A DNA stretch of 10,444 nucleotides. Origin: CAYYNP01 sp964472545. GTDB lineage: Bacteria > Planctomycetota > Planctomycetia > Pirellulales > Thermoguttaceae. A program made the translations under genes and the position numbers. Under the pieces are notes generated by a model, which worked only from the letters and a program-made list of their open reading frames with translations, made no database searches and was not told the DNA's origin. Shown here in pieces: positions 1 to 8,200 of this stretch (position 1 is the stretch's first letter; each line of letters starts with the position of its first letter). The DNA is taken from positions 1-10,444 of the forward strand of contig CAYYNP010000336.1 in assembly GCA_964472545.1 (NCBI GenBank), written 5' to 3'.

Positions 1-29
1 CGGAGCCAGTCCCCTTTTTCGGGCTCCCG
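1..29. repeat. Candidate dispersed-repeat end element with imperfect dyad
   Basis: Bases 1-7 (cggagcc) can pair with 22-29 (ggctcccg), giving seven base pairs with one bulged C around a loop that contains cccc followed by five T. On the opposite strand this reads as an A-run followed by ggggact. From memory, sequences of the type 'aaaaaggggac...' recur between genes in planctomycetes and other bacteria, and some accompany REP-type elements; I could not check this. Its position exactly at the end of the sequence fits a contig that breaks at a repeat. It could also be the tail of an upstream terminator. Confidence 0.35.
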
Positions 30-67
30 CACACTTTGCAGTTCTCCTGGCCGGGCGACACCGAATG

Positions 68-96
68 TTGCATGGGGCATCCCTACTGGGGATACT
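68..96 (+). promoter_or_regulatory. Weak candidate promoter for the sulfatase gene
   Basis: TTGCAT (68-73) is followed after 17 bases by GATACT (91-96), a poor to moderate sigma-70-like pair located about 40 bases before the start codon. A small dyad, atccc-N5-gggat at 79-93, and a direct repeat of tactgg (84-89 and 93-98) overlap the putative -10 and could be an operator, but both are short enough to occur by chance. No stronger promoter is visible in the 135 bases available; the real one may lie upstream of the window. Confidence 0.25.
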
Positions 97-121
97 GGAG
101 ACGACGCTCGTTTGCCCGAAA

Positions 122-128
122 GAAAGGA
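122..128 (+). promoter_or_regulatory. Ribosome binding site of the sulfatase gene
   Basis: gaaagga sits seven bases before ATG 136, an ideal Shine-Dalgarno distance. It decides the start: an in-frame TTG at 112 would add eight residues but would place this element inside the coding region, with no comparable signal ahead of it. Confidence 0.75.
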
Positions 129-135
129 CACCTAC

Positions 136-1767
136 ATGACAACGTTTCGCCCCAAGAACCTAAGCCACTCGGGCCGTGGCTTTCTCTCCCACGGCATCTC
201 ACGCATGGTGGGCTTCCTGCCGGCGGCGCTGTATTCGGCCGTCGCGATTCAACTCCTCTGCGGTGCGTCGGCCCTGGCACAGTCGGCCCAGCCACCCAAC
301 GTCGTCTTGATCTTCGCCGACGACCTGGGGTACGGCGACTTGAGCTGCTACGGGGCGGCCAAGGTGAAGACGCCCGCCATCGATCGACTGGCACGACAGG
401 GCCGCACGTTCACCGACGCCCATTCGGCGTCGGCCGTTTGCACGCCGTCGCGATACGGGCTGCTGACCGGTAGGTATCCTTGCCGCAAGGACGATCTCTG
501 GGGGCCGGTAATGCTTCGCAGCCCGTTGGTCGTCGATACCGAGCGACTGACGCTCGGCAGGCTCTTCAAGGAGGCCGGCTACACGACGGCCTGTATCGGC
601 AAGTGGCATCTCGGCTTCGGCCGCACCGGCCCGACCGACTGGAACAAGCCGCTTGTGCCGGGGCCGCTCGAGTTGGGGTTCGACTCTTACTTCGGCGTGC
701 CGGTGGTCAACAGCCATCCGCCGTTTGTTTACGTGGAGAATCATCGCGTCGTTGGGCTCGACGCTGCCGATCCACTGACTTACGGGCAAACGGCGCCGAC
801 GAAGCTGTTTCCCGAGAAGTTCGGGCTTTCGGTCATCGGCGGCGGCGAGAAAGCCCATGCGGCCTACGACGACGAAACGGTCGGCACCACGCTCAAAGAG
901 AAAGCCGTCACGTGGCTGCGGCGACAGCGTGGCGATCGGCCGTTCTTCCTCTATCTGGCCACTACGAACATCCATCACCCGTTCACCCCCGCCCCGCGAT
1001 TCCGGGGCACCAGCGGTTGCGGGCGTTACGGCGACTTCATTCACGAACTCGACTGGATCGTGGGCGAGGTGATGCGGGCGCTGGACGAAATGCACTTTGC
1101 CGACGATACACTCGTGATCTTCACCAGCGACAACGGCGGGATGCTCAACCAGGGCGGACAGAACGCGTGGAAAGAGGGACATCGGCTCAACGGCGAACTA
1201 CTGGGGTTCAAGTTCGACGCCTGGGAAGGTGGGCATCGTGTGCCGTGGATCGTTCGGTGGCCCGGCAAGGCCCCGGCCGGTTCCCGGTCGGATCAGTTGA
1301 TCAGTAACGTCGACGTGCTGGCCACGCTGGCGGCGGTCGTCGGCCGGCCGCTGAAGGAAGACGAAGGGCCCGACAGCGTCAACATGCTGGCCGCGTTCAC
1401 CGGAGAGCCGGAGACCCCGATTCGCGATCACCTGGTCATTTCGCCGCGCAGCAAACGGCATCTGGCCTTGCGCAGCGGCGATTGGATCTACATCTCGGCC
1501 GCCGGCGCCGGCGGCTTCGGCGGCAGCCGCATCGGCGAGCATCTGCTCGGCGGCCCGGCGGCCCACGCGCTGACGAAACAGGTCAACAGCGACGTTGCAG
1601 GCAACCGCCTCAAGCCCGACGCTCCGGCCGCGCAGCTCTACAATCTTCGGTCCGATTCCTCGCAAGCGAAAAACGTCATCCGCGAACATCCCGAGAAGGC
1701 GCGGCAGATGAAAGAGCTGCTAGGGAAGCTGTTGACGCAGAGCGGGACGCGGGCAGATGAAGACTAG
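136..1767 (+). CDS. Secreted type I sulfatase (arylsulfatase A-like, S1 family)
   Basis: This 543-residue protein hydrolyses sulfate esters, most likely on sulfated polysaccharides outside the cytoplasm. The start is ATG 136, preceded by a good Shine-Dalgarno. Residues 1-48 look like an export signal with a long basic n-region, a hydrophobic stretch at about 25-45 and an ALA cleavage motif at 46-48. The mature part has the full sulfatase active site by analogy with human arylsulfatase A: metal ligands D62, D63, D332 and N333; C102 in SAVCTPSR, to be converted to formylglycine; R106; K156 and H158 in GKWHLG; H280 in NIHHP; K359 before EGGHRVP. Maturation needs a formylglycine-generating enzyme encoded elsewhere. 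Length is normal for the family and no key residue is missing. The C-terminal part has a Gly/Ala-rich loop (about 454-476) and the usual LYNL segment (501-504). The substrate cannot be read from sequence. Such sulfatases are numerous in Planctomycetes. Confidence 0.95.
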   Translation: MTTFRPKNLSHSGRGFLSHGISRMVGFLPAALYSAVAIQLLCGASALAQSAQPPNVVLIFADDLGYGDLSCYGAAKVKTPAIDRLARQGRTFTDAHSASAVCTPSRYGLLTGRYPCRKDDLWGPVMLRSPLVVDTERLTLGRLFKEAGYTTACIGKWHLGFGRTGPTDWNKPLVPGPLELGFDSYFGVPVVNSHPPFVYVENHRVVGLDAADPLTYGQTAPTKLFPEKFGLSVIGGGEKAHAAYDDETVGTTLKEKAVTWLRRQRGDRPFFLYLATTNIHHPFTPAPRFRGTSGCGRYGDFIHELDWIVGEVMRALDEMHFADDTLVIFTSDNGGMLNQGGQNAWKEGHRLNGELLGFKFDAWEGGHRVPWIVRWPGKAPAGSRSDQLISNVDVLATLAAVVGRPLKEDEGPDSVNMLAAFTGEPETPIRDHLVISPRSKRHLALRSGDWIYISAAGAGGFGGSRIGEHLLGGPAAHALTKQVNSDVAGNRLKPDAPAAQLYNLRSDSSQAKNVIREHPEKARQMKELLGKLLTQSGTRADED

Positions 1768-1793
1768 GCTAGTGCTCTGTCAACATTCGAAAG

Positions 1794-1835
1794 TGGGGCG
1801 AGCATCTTGCTTGCCGTTTGGATGAGCTTGCCCCA
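1794..1835 (+). repeat. REP-like palindrome with two competing hairpins, possible terminator
   Basis: Starting 27 bases after the sulfatase stop, ggcgagca (1797-1804) pairs with tgcttgcc (1808-1815) around a three-base loop, an eight-pair stem with one G-T wobble. The same left arm, tggggcgagcatc (1794-1806), also pairs with gatgagcttgcccca (1821-1835), with one wobble and a two-base bulge. The two folds are mutually exclusive. No long T-run follows (only gcttt), so if it ends transcription it is not a classic intrinsic terminator. From memory, 'ggcaagcatcttgcttgcc' types of palindrome are dispersed between genes in planctomycetes, which suggests a REP-like element; this is unverified. Confidence 0.5.
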
Positions 1836-1970
1836 GCTTTGATCCACTTGGGACGTCGGTTTTTCGCCGCAATAGGCCTGCCCCGACGGGAGCCTCTCGA
1901 GGGCCTGTCGACCTACCTGGGCGGCACACTCAGGCCCACAATCGACTACCACCCGCCCTGGCTGTCGTCA

Positions 1971-1999
1971 TTGACGGTCCGACGGCGTCGTGGTAGGCT
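1971..1999 (+). promoter_or_regulatory. Sigma-70-like promoter with extended -10 for the J-like protein gene
   Basis: TTGACG (1971-1976) and TAGGCT (1994-1999) are separated by exactly 17 bases, and TG stands one base ahead of the -10 (1991-1992), making an extended -10. Transcription would begin near 2006, leaving a leader of about 30 bases before ATG 2036. This makes the in-frame TTG at 2006 an unlikely start and indicates that the gene is transcribed independently of the sulfatase. Confidence 0.6.
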
Positions 2000-2035
2000 G
2001 ACCAGTTGCAAGGTCCCTCTTCTACGAGACAGGCA

Positions 2036-5000
2036 ATGGCCACGTCGTTCGACCCGTACCATCGCTGGCTGGGCATTCCTCCGGAGAAACAGCCGCCGAA
2101 TCACTACGTGCTGCTGGCGTTGCAGCCGTTCGAGGACGACCCGGACGTGATCCAGGCGGCTTGCGACCAGCGGATGGCCCATCTGCGGACGTATCAGATG
2201 GGCAAGCACTCGAAGCTCTCGCAGAAGCTGCTGAACGAGGTGGCCAAGGCCAAAGTATGCCTGTTGAATCCCAAGACCCGGGCGGCCTACGATCGGCGTT
2301 TGCGGGAGGAACTTCAGACCGAAGATTCCGAGACAGAAAGCGAGACGGCCGAGTCGGAGGAACGGGGCCCGGATTTGGCGGCCATGAGCGAGATTGCCGC
2401 GGGCCCGTCCGATCGCTTTCACCGCGCGAAAGACCGGCACGTTGGTACGACCGCGAAGAAGAAGGCCAAGACCGCCAAAATGCTCGGCTTCGCCGTGCTG
2501 CCGATTATGCTGCTGGTCTTGGGCATTCTGATCTGGGCGTTGGCCAACAGCGGCGGCTCGGCGGAAGGCCCCGTGCTGGTGTTCGACTGGCCGGCCGAAA
2601 TGCGGCAGGACGTCGAGATTCTAGTCGACGGCAAGTCGGTCGAGTTTCCCAGCGACGGCAAGCCGCTGGAGTTTCCGTGCAAGCAGGGAGAACGAGAGAT
2701 CGTCGTCCGGCGGATGGGATTCCGGCCGTTCGAGCAAACGGTGACGCTCGATGGGGACGAACGCAAGACGGTCGATCCGCCGCAGTGGGTGCCGATTTCG
2801 TATTTGGTATTGAAATGGCCACAAGACGAACGGGCCGACGCGACGTTGAAGATCGACGGCGAAGTACAGGACCTTTCCAATGACGAGGTGTTGGTCACTG
2901 CCGCAGAAGTGAAGCTGCCGCTGGAATCCGGGCGGCACACGGTTTGGATAGCCCGGCGCGGCGGCGAGTACGAGCCGTTCGAGCAGGCGGTGACGGTGGT
3001 CGAGGGCCGCGACGCCGCCGTAACGCCGGTGTGGACCGCCACGGTCGTCGTGCAAGCCCCGTACCCGATCCCGCCGGCCGAGCAACAACGGCCGTTTCGG
3101 GAGCAACTGGCCGCGGCTTGCGATGCGCTGCCGGCTGCCGAGAAGATCACCGCCGCCGAGAATCTGCTCAGCCAGGAGTCGCAAGTCGAGGCCAATCCGG
3201 CCCAGCTCTACGCATACCTGAGCGTGGCGGCCGAACTGGCCGGCGACGCCGGCAACGTGGCGTTGCTGTTGCGGGCCGTCGAGCGGCTCAACGAGAGATT
3301 CGCGCCCGGTTCTAAGGACGTCAAAGCCGCGGCGTTTGCCCGGTTGGTGCGGTCGGACGTGGAGCCGACGGGGGTCGAACTGCTGACCGACGCGGCCGAC
3401 TGGGTCCTGCTGGCCGACGCCTACTGGGACTTTGCCGAGACGGTCGCCGGCGACCCGATGAAGCGGGACGACGTGAAGCTCACGGCCGGTTCGTGGTACG
3501 CCCGGGCAAAAGACGCCGGTGAGGCCGCTGCCGCCGTGCTGGCTCGGCTGGAGCAAATCGAGAGGATCAAAGCGGCGCGAGCAGGCACGGCTGCGGAAGC
3601 CCGCTACGCCGAGGCCATGCGGCAGATCGACGCGCTGCTGACGTCCTGGGACTTCAACGCCGCCGTCGACGGCCTGGCGAAATTGAACTTCTCGGAACCG
3701 GACCTGGCGGCACGGCTTGCCCGAGAGCAGAAAGTGGCCGCCCGGCTGGTGGCGGTCAAGGGCCGGATCATCGCGCGCATCAAGGCGGAGCGCCCGAAGA
3801 AACACGACCTGGGGCTCAGCGGGGCCAACGGCGAGGTGGTCGAGGCCGACGAGCAGGGGATCACCGCGCAGATCGGGTCGAAACGGGAAAGCCATCCGTG
3901 GCTCAAACTGAACCCCGCCGCGCGTGCTCCGCTGTTGCGGCTCGGCATCGACCGCACGGACCGCTCCGCCGCGGCGGGCGACTGGCTGGCGGCGGGCTTG
4001 CTGATGTTGCGGTGCGGCGACCTGACTGCGGCCGAGGCGTTCATTAAGGAAGCGGAAACCCTGGGCGTGAACGTCGAGTCCTATCGGGCCATTTTGGCCG
4101 ACGCGCTGCTGAAGCAACTGCAGGCCCACCTGGCGGCAAGCGAAATCCCGCAGGCGGAATCCCTGCTGCGGCGGATCGAGAGCGGCTACGGCGGCCTGCC
4201 GTGGTTCGAAGCCAACCGGCCCGCCTTGACCGACGCCCGCGAGCAGATCGCCGCCCGGGGCAAGGACGCCGAAGCCGAGAAGCTGTATGCCGAGGCCGTG
4301 GCGCACTTCCAGGGCAAGCGGTACTTCGACTTGCGCGACGTGCTCGAAGAACTCAGGTCCGACTACGCACGAACTCGCGCCGTGACCGATACCAGCCGTT
4401 CGCCGAGTTACGTCGAGATGGCCAAGTCCGTGGTCGATCTCGGGCCGACAATCACGGTACGGCTAGACGGCAAAGGCAAGTTCCGCAGCATCCAGGCCGC
4501 CATCGACAGCGTGAGCCAACCGCAAACGCTGATCGAGATTCAGGACAACGGCCCCTACCGCGAGCGATTGTCGATTCCGCCGGGCAAAGACGGGCTGACG
4601 TTGCGGGGGGCCAAGGGTACGTGGCCGATCGTCACTTCGAAGGACTTGCCGGCGGCCTGCCCGGTCTTGGTCGACGTACGATCGCCCAACGTCACGCTAC
4701 AACGGATGGTGCTTTCGCACGTACGGACCGTCGGCGACAAGACCGGCTGCGTGAACAACGCCGGAGACCCCGGCAAAGGGCTGCAAATGCGGATGGTCAT
4801 CGCCTCCTCGAGTATGAACGCCTTGTGGCAGAACACGGGCACGATCCAGAACGCCGTGCTGGACCACTGCTTCTTCACCGGAAGGGTCAACCCGCAGCCC
4901 GATTGCACGATGACCAACTGCATCGCGCTGGATCAGGTTTCGGCCACTTCGTCGCGGATGGAGAATTCCGTTTTCGCGAAATTCTGGTCGAACAAGACGT

Positions 5001-5254
5001 GGCAATTGCGGCGTTGCACGATTCTGGGCGACCTGACGCTCAGCGCCGGCACCGGGGAAGTCAGCGACTGCCTAACGAAGACCGAGTTGGCGGCGGCACG
5101 TTTCGTCGATCCGGCGAACCTCGATTACCGGCTGGTCGAAGGCAGTGCATTGGCCACCCGGGCGACCGACGGCGGCCCACTCGGATGCCGCTACACCGCC
5201 GAGATGGTCGAGTTGATCGCCCGGGCGATCAACTCGACCATCTCGGCGGTGTAG
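2036..5254 (+). CDS. Planctomycete J-like/PEGA/beta-helix membrane protein, 3' end artificial
   Basis: The frame gives 1072 residues from ATG 2036; a TTG ten codons earlier falls at the predicted transcription start. Domains in order: a planctomycete J-like module at 1-90 (FDPYHRWLGIPP, HLRTYQMGKHS, LLNEVAKAKVCLLNP, AYD) that lacks the HPD tripeptide of true J-proteins; an acidic linker at 91-113; a basic patch KKKAKTAK (141-148) and one transmembrane helix at about 150-171, implying cytoplasmic N-terminus and external C-terminus; two PEGA-like beta domains at about 179-250 and 256-335; a long Ala-rich helical, TPR-like region at about 345-790, with similar units near 521-550 and 746-773; and a parallel beta-helix (pectate-lyase-like) at about 806-1030, ending in FVDPANLDYRLVEGSA and GGPLGCRYT. 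Codons from residue 1063 (RAINSTISAV and the stop) come from the mirror arm, so the native end is missing, probably by a few tens of residues. Function is unknown; envelope-associated scaffolding or polysaccharide contact is my inference. The Shine-Dalgarno is weak. Confidence 0.85.
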   Translation: MATSFDPYHRWLGIPPEKQPPNHYVLLALQPFEDDPDVIQAACDQRMAHLRTYQMGKHSKLSQKLLNEVAKAKVCLLNPKTRAAYDRRLREELQTEDSETESETAESEERGPDLAAMSEIAAGPSDRFHRAKDRHVGTTAKKKAKTAKMLGFAVLPIMLLVLGILIWALANSGGSAEGPVLVFDWPAEMRQDVEILVDGKSVEFPSDGKPLEFPCKQGEREIVVRRMGFRPFEQTVTLDGDERKTVDPPQWVPISYLVLKWPQDERADATLKIDGEVQDLSNDEVLVTAAEVKLPLESGRHTVWIARRGGEYEPFEQAVTVVEGRDAAVTPVWTATVVVQAPYPIPPAEQQRPFREQLAAACDALPAAEKITAAENLLSQESQVEANPAQLYAYLSVAAELAGDAGNVALLLRAVERLNERFAPGSKDVKAAAFARLVRSDVEPTGVELLTDAADWVLLADAYWDFAETVAGDPMKRDDVKLTAGSWYARAKDAGEAAAAVLARLEQIERIKAARAGTAAEARYAEAMRQIDALLTSWDFNAAVDGLAKLNFSEPDLAARLAREQKVAARLVAVKGRIIARIKAERPKKHDLGLSGANGEVVEADEQGITAQIGSKRESHPWLKLNPAARAPLLRLGIDRTDRSAAAGDWLAAGLLMLRCGDLTAAEAFIKEAETLGVNVESYRAILADALLKQLQAHLAASEIPQAESLLRRIESGYGGLPWFEANRPALTDAREQIAARGKDAEAEKLYAEAVAHFQGKRYFDLRDVLEELRSDYARTRAVTDTSRSPSYVEMAKSVVDLGPTITVRLDGKGKFRSIQAAIDSVSQPQTLIEIQDNGPYRERLSIPPGKDGLTLRGAKGTWPIVTSKDLPAACPVLVDVRSPNVTLQRMVLSHVRTVGDKTGCVNNAGDPGKGLQMRMVIASSSMNALWQNTGTIQNAVLDHCFFTGRVNPQPDCTMTNCIALDQVSATSSRMENSVFAKFWSNKTWQLRRCTILGDLTLSAGTGEVSDCLTKTELAAARFVDPANLDYRLVEGSALATRATDGGPLGCRYTAEMVELIARAINSTISAV

Positions 5255-8200
5255 CGGCATCCGAGTGGGCCGCCGTCGGTCGCCCGGGTGGCCAATGCAC
5301 TGCCTTCGACCAGCCGGTAATCGAGGTTCGCCGGATCGACGAAACGTGCCGCCGCCAACTCGGTCTTCGTTAGGCAGTCGCTGACTTCCCCGGTGCCGGC
5401 GCTGAGCGTCAGGTCGCCCAGAATCGTGCAACGCCGCAATTGCCACGTCTTGTTCGACCAGAATTTCGCGAAAACGGAATTCTCCATCCGCGACGAAGTG
5501 GCCGAAACCTGATCCAGCGCGATGCAGTTGGTCATCGTGCAATCGGGCTGCGGGTTGACCCTTCCGGTGAAGAAGCAGTGGTCCAGCACGGCGTTCTGGA
5601 TCGTGCCCGTGTTCTGCCACAAGGCGTTCATACTCGAGGAGGCGATGACCATCCGCATTTGCAGCCCTTTGCCGGGGTCTCCGGCGTTGTTCACGCAGCC
5701 GGTCTTGTCGCCGACGGTCCGTACGTGCGAAAGCACCATCCGTTGTAGCGTGACGTTGGGCGATCGTACGTCGACCAAGACCGGGCAGGCCGCCGGCAAG
5801 TCCTTCGAAGTGACGATCGGCCACGTACCCTTGGCCCCCCGCAACGTCAGCCCGTCTTTGCCCGGCGGAATCGACAATCGCTCGCGGTAGGGGCCGTTGT
5901 CCTGAATCTCGATCAGCGTTTGCGGTTGGCTCACGCTGTCGATGGCGGCCTGGATGCTGCGGAACTTGCCTTTGCCGTCTAGCCGTACCGTGATTGTCGG
6001 CCCGAGATCGACCACGGACTTGGCCATCTCGACGTAACTCGGCGAACGGCTGGTATCGGTCACGGCGCGAGTTCGTGCGTAGTCGGACCTGAGTTCTTCG
6101 AGCACGTCGCGCAAGTCGAAGTACCGCTTGCCCTGGAAGTGCGCCACGGCCTCGGCATACAGCTTCTCGGCTTCGGCGTCCTTGCCCCGGGCGGCGATCT
6201 GCTCGCGGGCGTCGGTCAAGGCGGGCCGGTTGGCTTCGAACCACGGCAGGCCGCCGTAGCCGCTCTCGATCCGCCGCAGCAGGGATTCCGCCTGCGGGAT
6301 TTCGCTTGCCGCCAGGTGGGCCTGCAGTTGCTTCAGCAGCGCGTCGGCCAAAATGGCCCGATAGGACTCGACGTTCACGCCCAGGGTTTCCGCTTCCTTA
6401 ATGAACGCCTCGGCCGCAGTCAGGTCGCCGCACCGCAACATCAGCAAGCCCGCCGCCAGCCAGTCGCCCGCCGCGGCGGAGCGGTCCGTGCGGTCGATGC
6501 CGAGCCGCAACAGCGGAGCACGCGCGGCGGGGTTCAGTTTGAGCCACGGATGGCTTTCCCGTTTCGACCCGATCTGCGCGGTGATCCCCTGCTCGTCGGC
6601 CTCGACCACCTCGCCGTTGGCCCCGCTGAGCCCCAGGTCGTGTTTCTTCGGGCGCTCCGCCTTGATGCGCGCGATGATCCGGCCCTTGACCGCCACCAGC
6701 CGGGCGGCCACTTTCTGCTCTCGGGCAAGCCGTGCCGCCAGGTCCGGTTCCGAGAAGTTCAATTTCGCCAGGCCGTCGACGGCGGCGTTGAAGTCCCAGG
6801 ACGTCAGCAGCGCGTCGATCTGCCGCATGGCCTCGGCGTAGCGGGCTTCCGCAGCCGTGCCTGCTCGCGCCGCTTTGATCCTCTCGATTTGCTCCAGCCG
6901 AGCCAGCACGGCGGCAGCGGCCTCACCGGCGTCTTTTGCCCGGGCGTACCACGAACCGGCCGTGAGCTTCACGTCGTCCCGCTTCATCGGGTCGCCGGCG
7001 ACCGTCTCGGCAAAGTCCCAGTAGGCGTCGGCCAGCAGGACCCAGTCGGCCGCGTCGGTCAGCAGTTCGACCCCCGTCGGCTCCACGTCCGACCGCACCA
7101 ACCGGGCAAACGCCGCGGCTTTGACGTCCTTAGAACCGGGCGCGAATCTCTCGTTGAGCCGCTCGACGGCCCGCAACAGCAACGCCACGTTGCCGGCGTC
7201 GCCGGCCAGTTCGGCCGCCACGCTCAGGTATGCGTAGAGCTGGGCCGGATTGGCCTCGACTTGCGACTCCTGGCTGAGCAGATTCTCGGCGGCGGTGATC
7301 TTCTCGGCAGCCGGCAGCGCATCGCAAGCCGCGGCCAGTTGCTCCCGAAACGGCCGTTGTTGCTCGGCCGGCGGGATCGGGTACGGGGCTTGCACGACGA
7401 CCGTGGCGGTCCACACCGGCGTTACGGCGGCGTCGCGGCCCTCGACCACCGTCACCGCCTGCTCGAACGGCTCGTACTCGCCGCCGCGCCGGGCTATCCA
7501 AACCGTGTGCCGCCCGGATTCCAGCGGCAGCTTCACTTCTGCGGCAGTGACCAACACCTCGTCATTGGAAAGGTCCTGTACTTCGCCGTCGATCTTCAAC
7601 GTCGCGTCGGCCCGTTCGTCTTGTGGCCATTTCAATACCAAATACGAAATCGGCACCCACTGCGGCGGATCGACCGTCTTGCGTTCGTCCCCATCGAGCG
7701 TCACCGTTTGCTCGAACGGCCGGAATCCCATCCGCCGGACGACGATCTCTCGTTCTCCCTGCTTGCACGGAAACTCCAGCGGCTTGCCGTCGCTGGGAAA
7801 CTCGACCGACTTGCCGTCGACTAGAATCTCGACGTCCTGCCGCATTTCGGCCGGCCAGTCGAACACCAGCACGGGGCCTTCCGCCGAGCCGCCGCTGTTG
7901 GCCAACGCCCAGATCAGAATGCCCAAGACCAGCAGCATAATCGGCAGCACGGCGAAGCCGAGCATTTTGGCGGTCTTGGCCTTCTTCTTCGCGGTCGTAC
8001 CAACGTGCCGGTCTTTCGCGCGGTGAAAGCGATCGGACGGGCCCGCGGCAATCTCGCTCATGGCCGCCAAATCCGGGCCCCGTTCCTCCGACTCGGCCGT
8101 CTCGCTTTCTGTCTCGGAATCTTCGGTCTGAAGTTCCTCCCGCAAACGCCGATCGTAGGCCGCCCGGGTCTTGGGATTCAACAGGCATACTTTGGCCTTG

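Larger units (their letters stand above)
1768..2035. other. Intergenic region between sulfatase and J-like protein genes
   Basis: These 268 bases hold the hairpin element at 1794-1835 and the promoter at 1971-1999. Between them (about 1836-1970) I see only short dyads such as cccgacggg and no convincing coding frame: the reading frames present have no recognisable domain and no credible ribosome binding site. The stretch just after the stop, tagtgctctgtcaac (1770-1784), vaguely recalls an insertion-sequence end, but no matching partner is visible within the arm. Confidence 0.6.
1..5222 (+). repeat. Left arm of a perfect 2 x 5222 bp inverted repeat
   Basis: This arm is repeated as exact reverse complement in 5223-10444 with no spacer. 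Every reading frame in it has an identical counterpart on the other strand whose coordinates sum to 10445, and the first bases (cggagccagtcccc) mirror the last ones (ggggactggctccg). Natural duplicated arms normally show some divergence, a spacer, or unique flanks, and none is present here. The arm carries one complete gene (sulfatase) and one gene cut by the axis. A chimeric fold-back contig is the likeliest explanation; a real head-to-head duplication cannot be excluded from sequence alone. Confidence 0.98.

Noticed and set aside
112..135. TTG start giving a 551-residue sulfatase
   Set aside because: The Shine-Dalgarno at 122-128 lies inside this extension and points to ATG 136.
36..473. 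145-codon frame overlapping the sulfatase 5' end
   Set aside because: Out of frame with the sulfatase, Arg-rich, no domain; it overlaps the signal peptide and active-site coding region.
199..1182. 327-codon open frame antisense to the sulfatase (and its mirror)
   Set aside because: It covers the conserved sulfatase motifs on the other strand, has no ribosome binding site or known domain, and has shadow-type composition.
1770..1784. Possible insertion-sequence end (tagtgctctgtcaac)
   Set aside because: Only a vague resemblance from memory; no matching inverted end or transposase remnant in the arm other than the global mirror copy.
2621..4306. 561-codon open frame antisense to the J-like protein gene (and its mirror at 6139-7824)
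   Set aside because: It is rich in R, Q, G, H and L, has no recognisable domain and lies fully opposite a well-supported gene. Long antisense frames are expected in GC-rich coding DNA.
4201..5373. 390-codon frame crossing the axis, in another frame of the large gene
   Set aside because: Arg/Gly/Gln-rich out-of-frame translation of the beta-helix region extended by mirror sequence; no domain.
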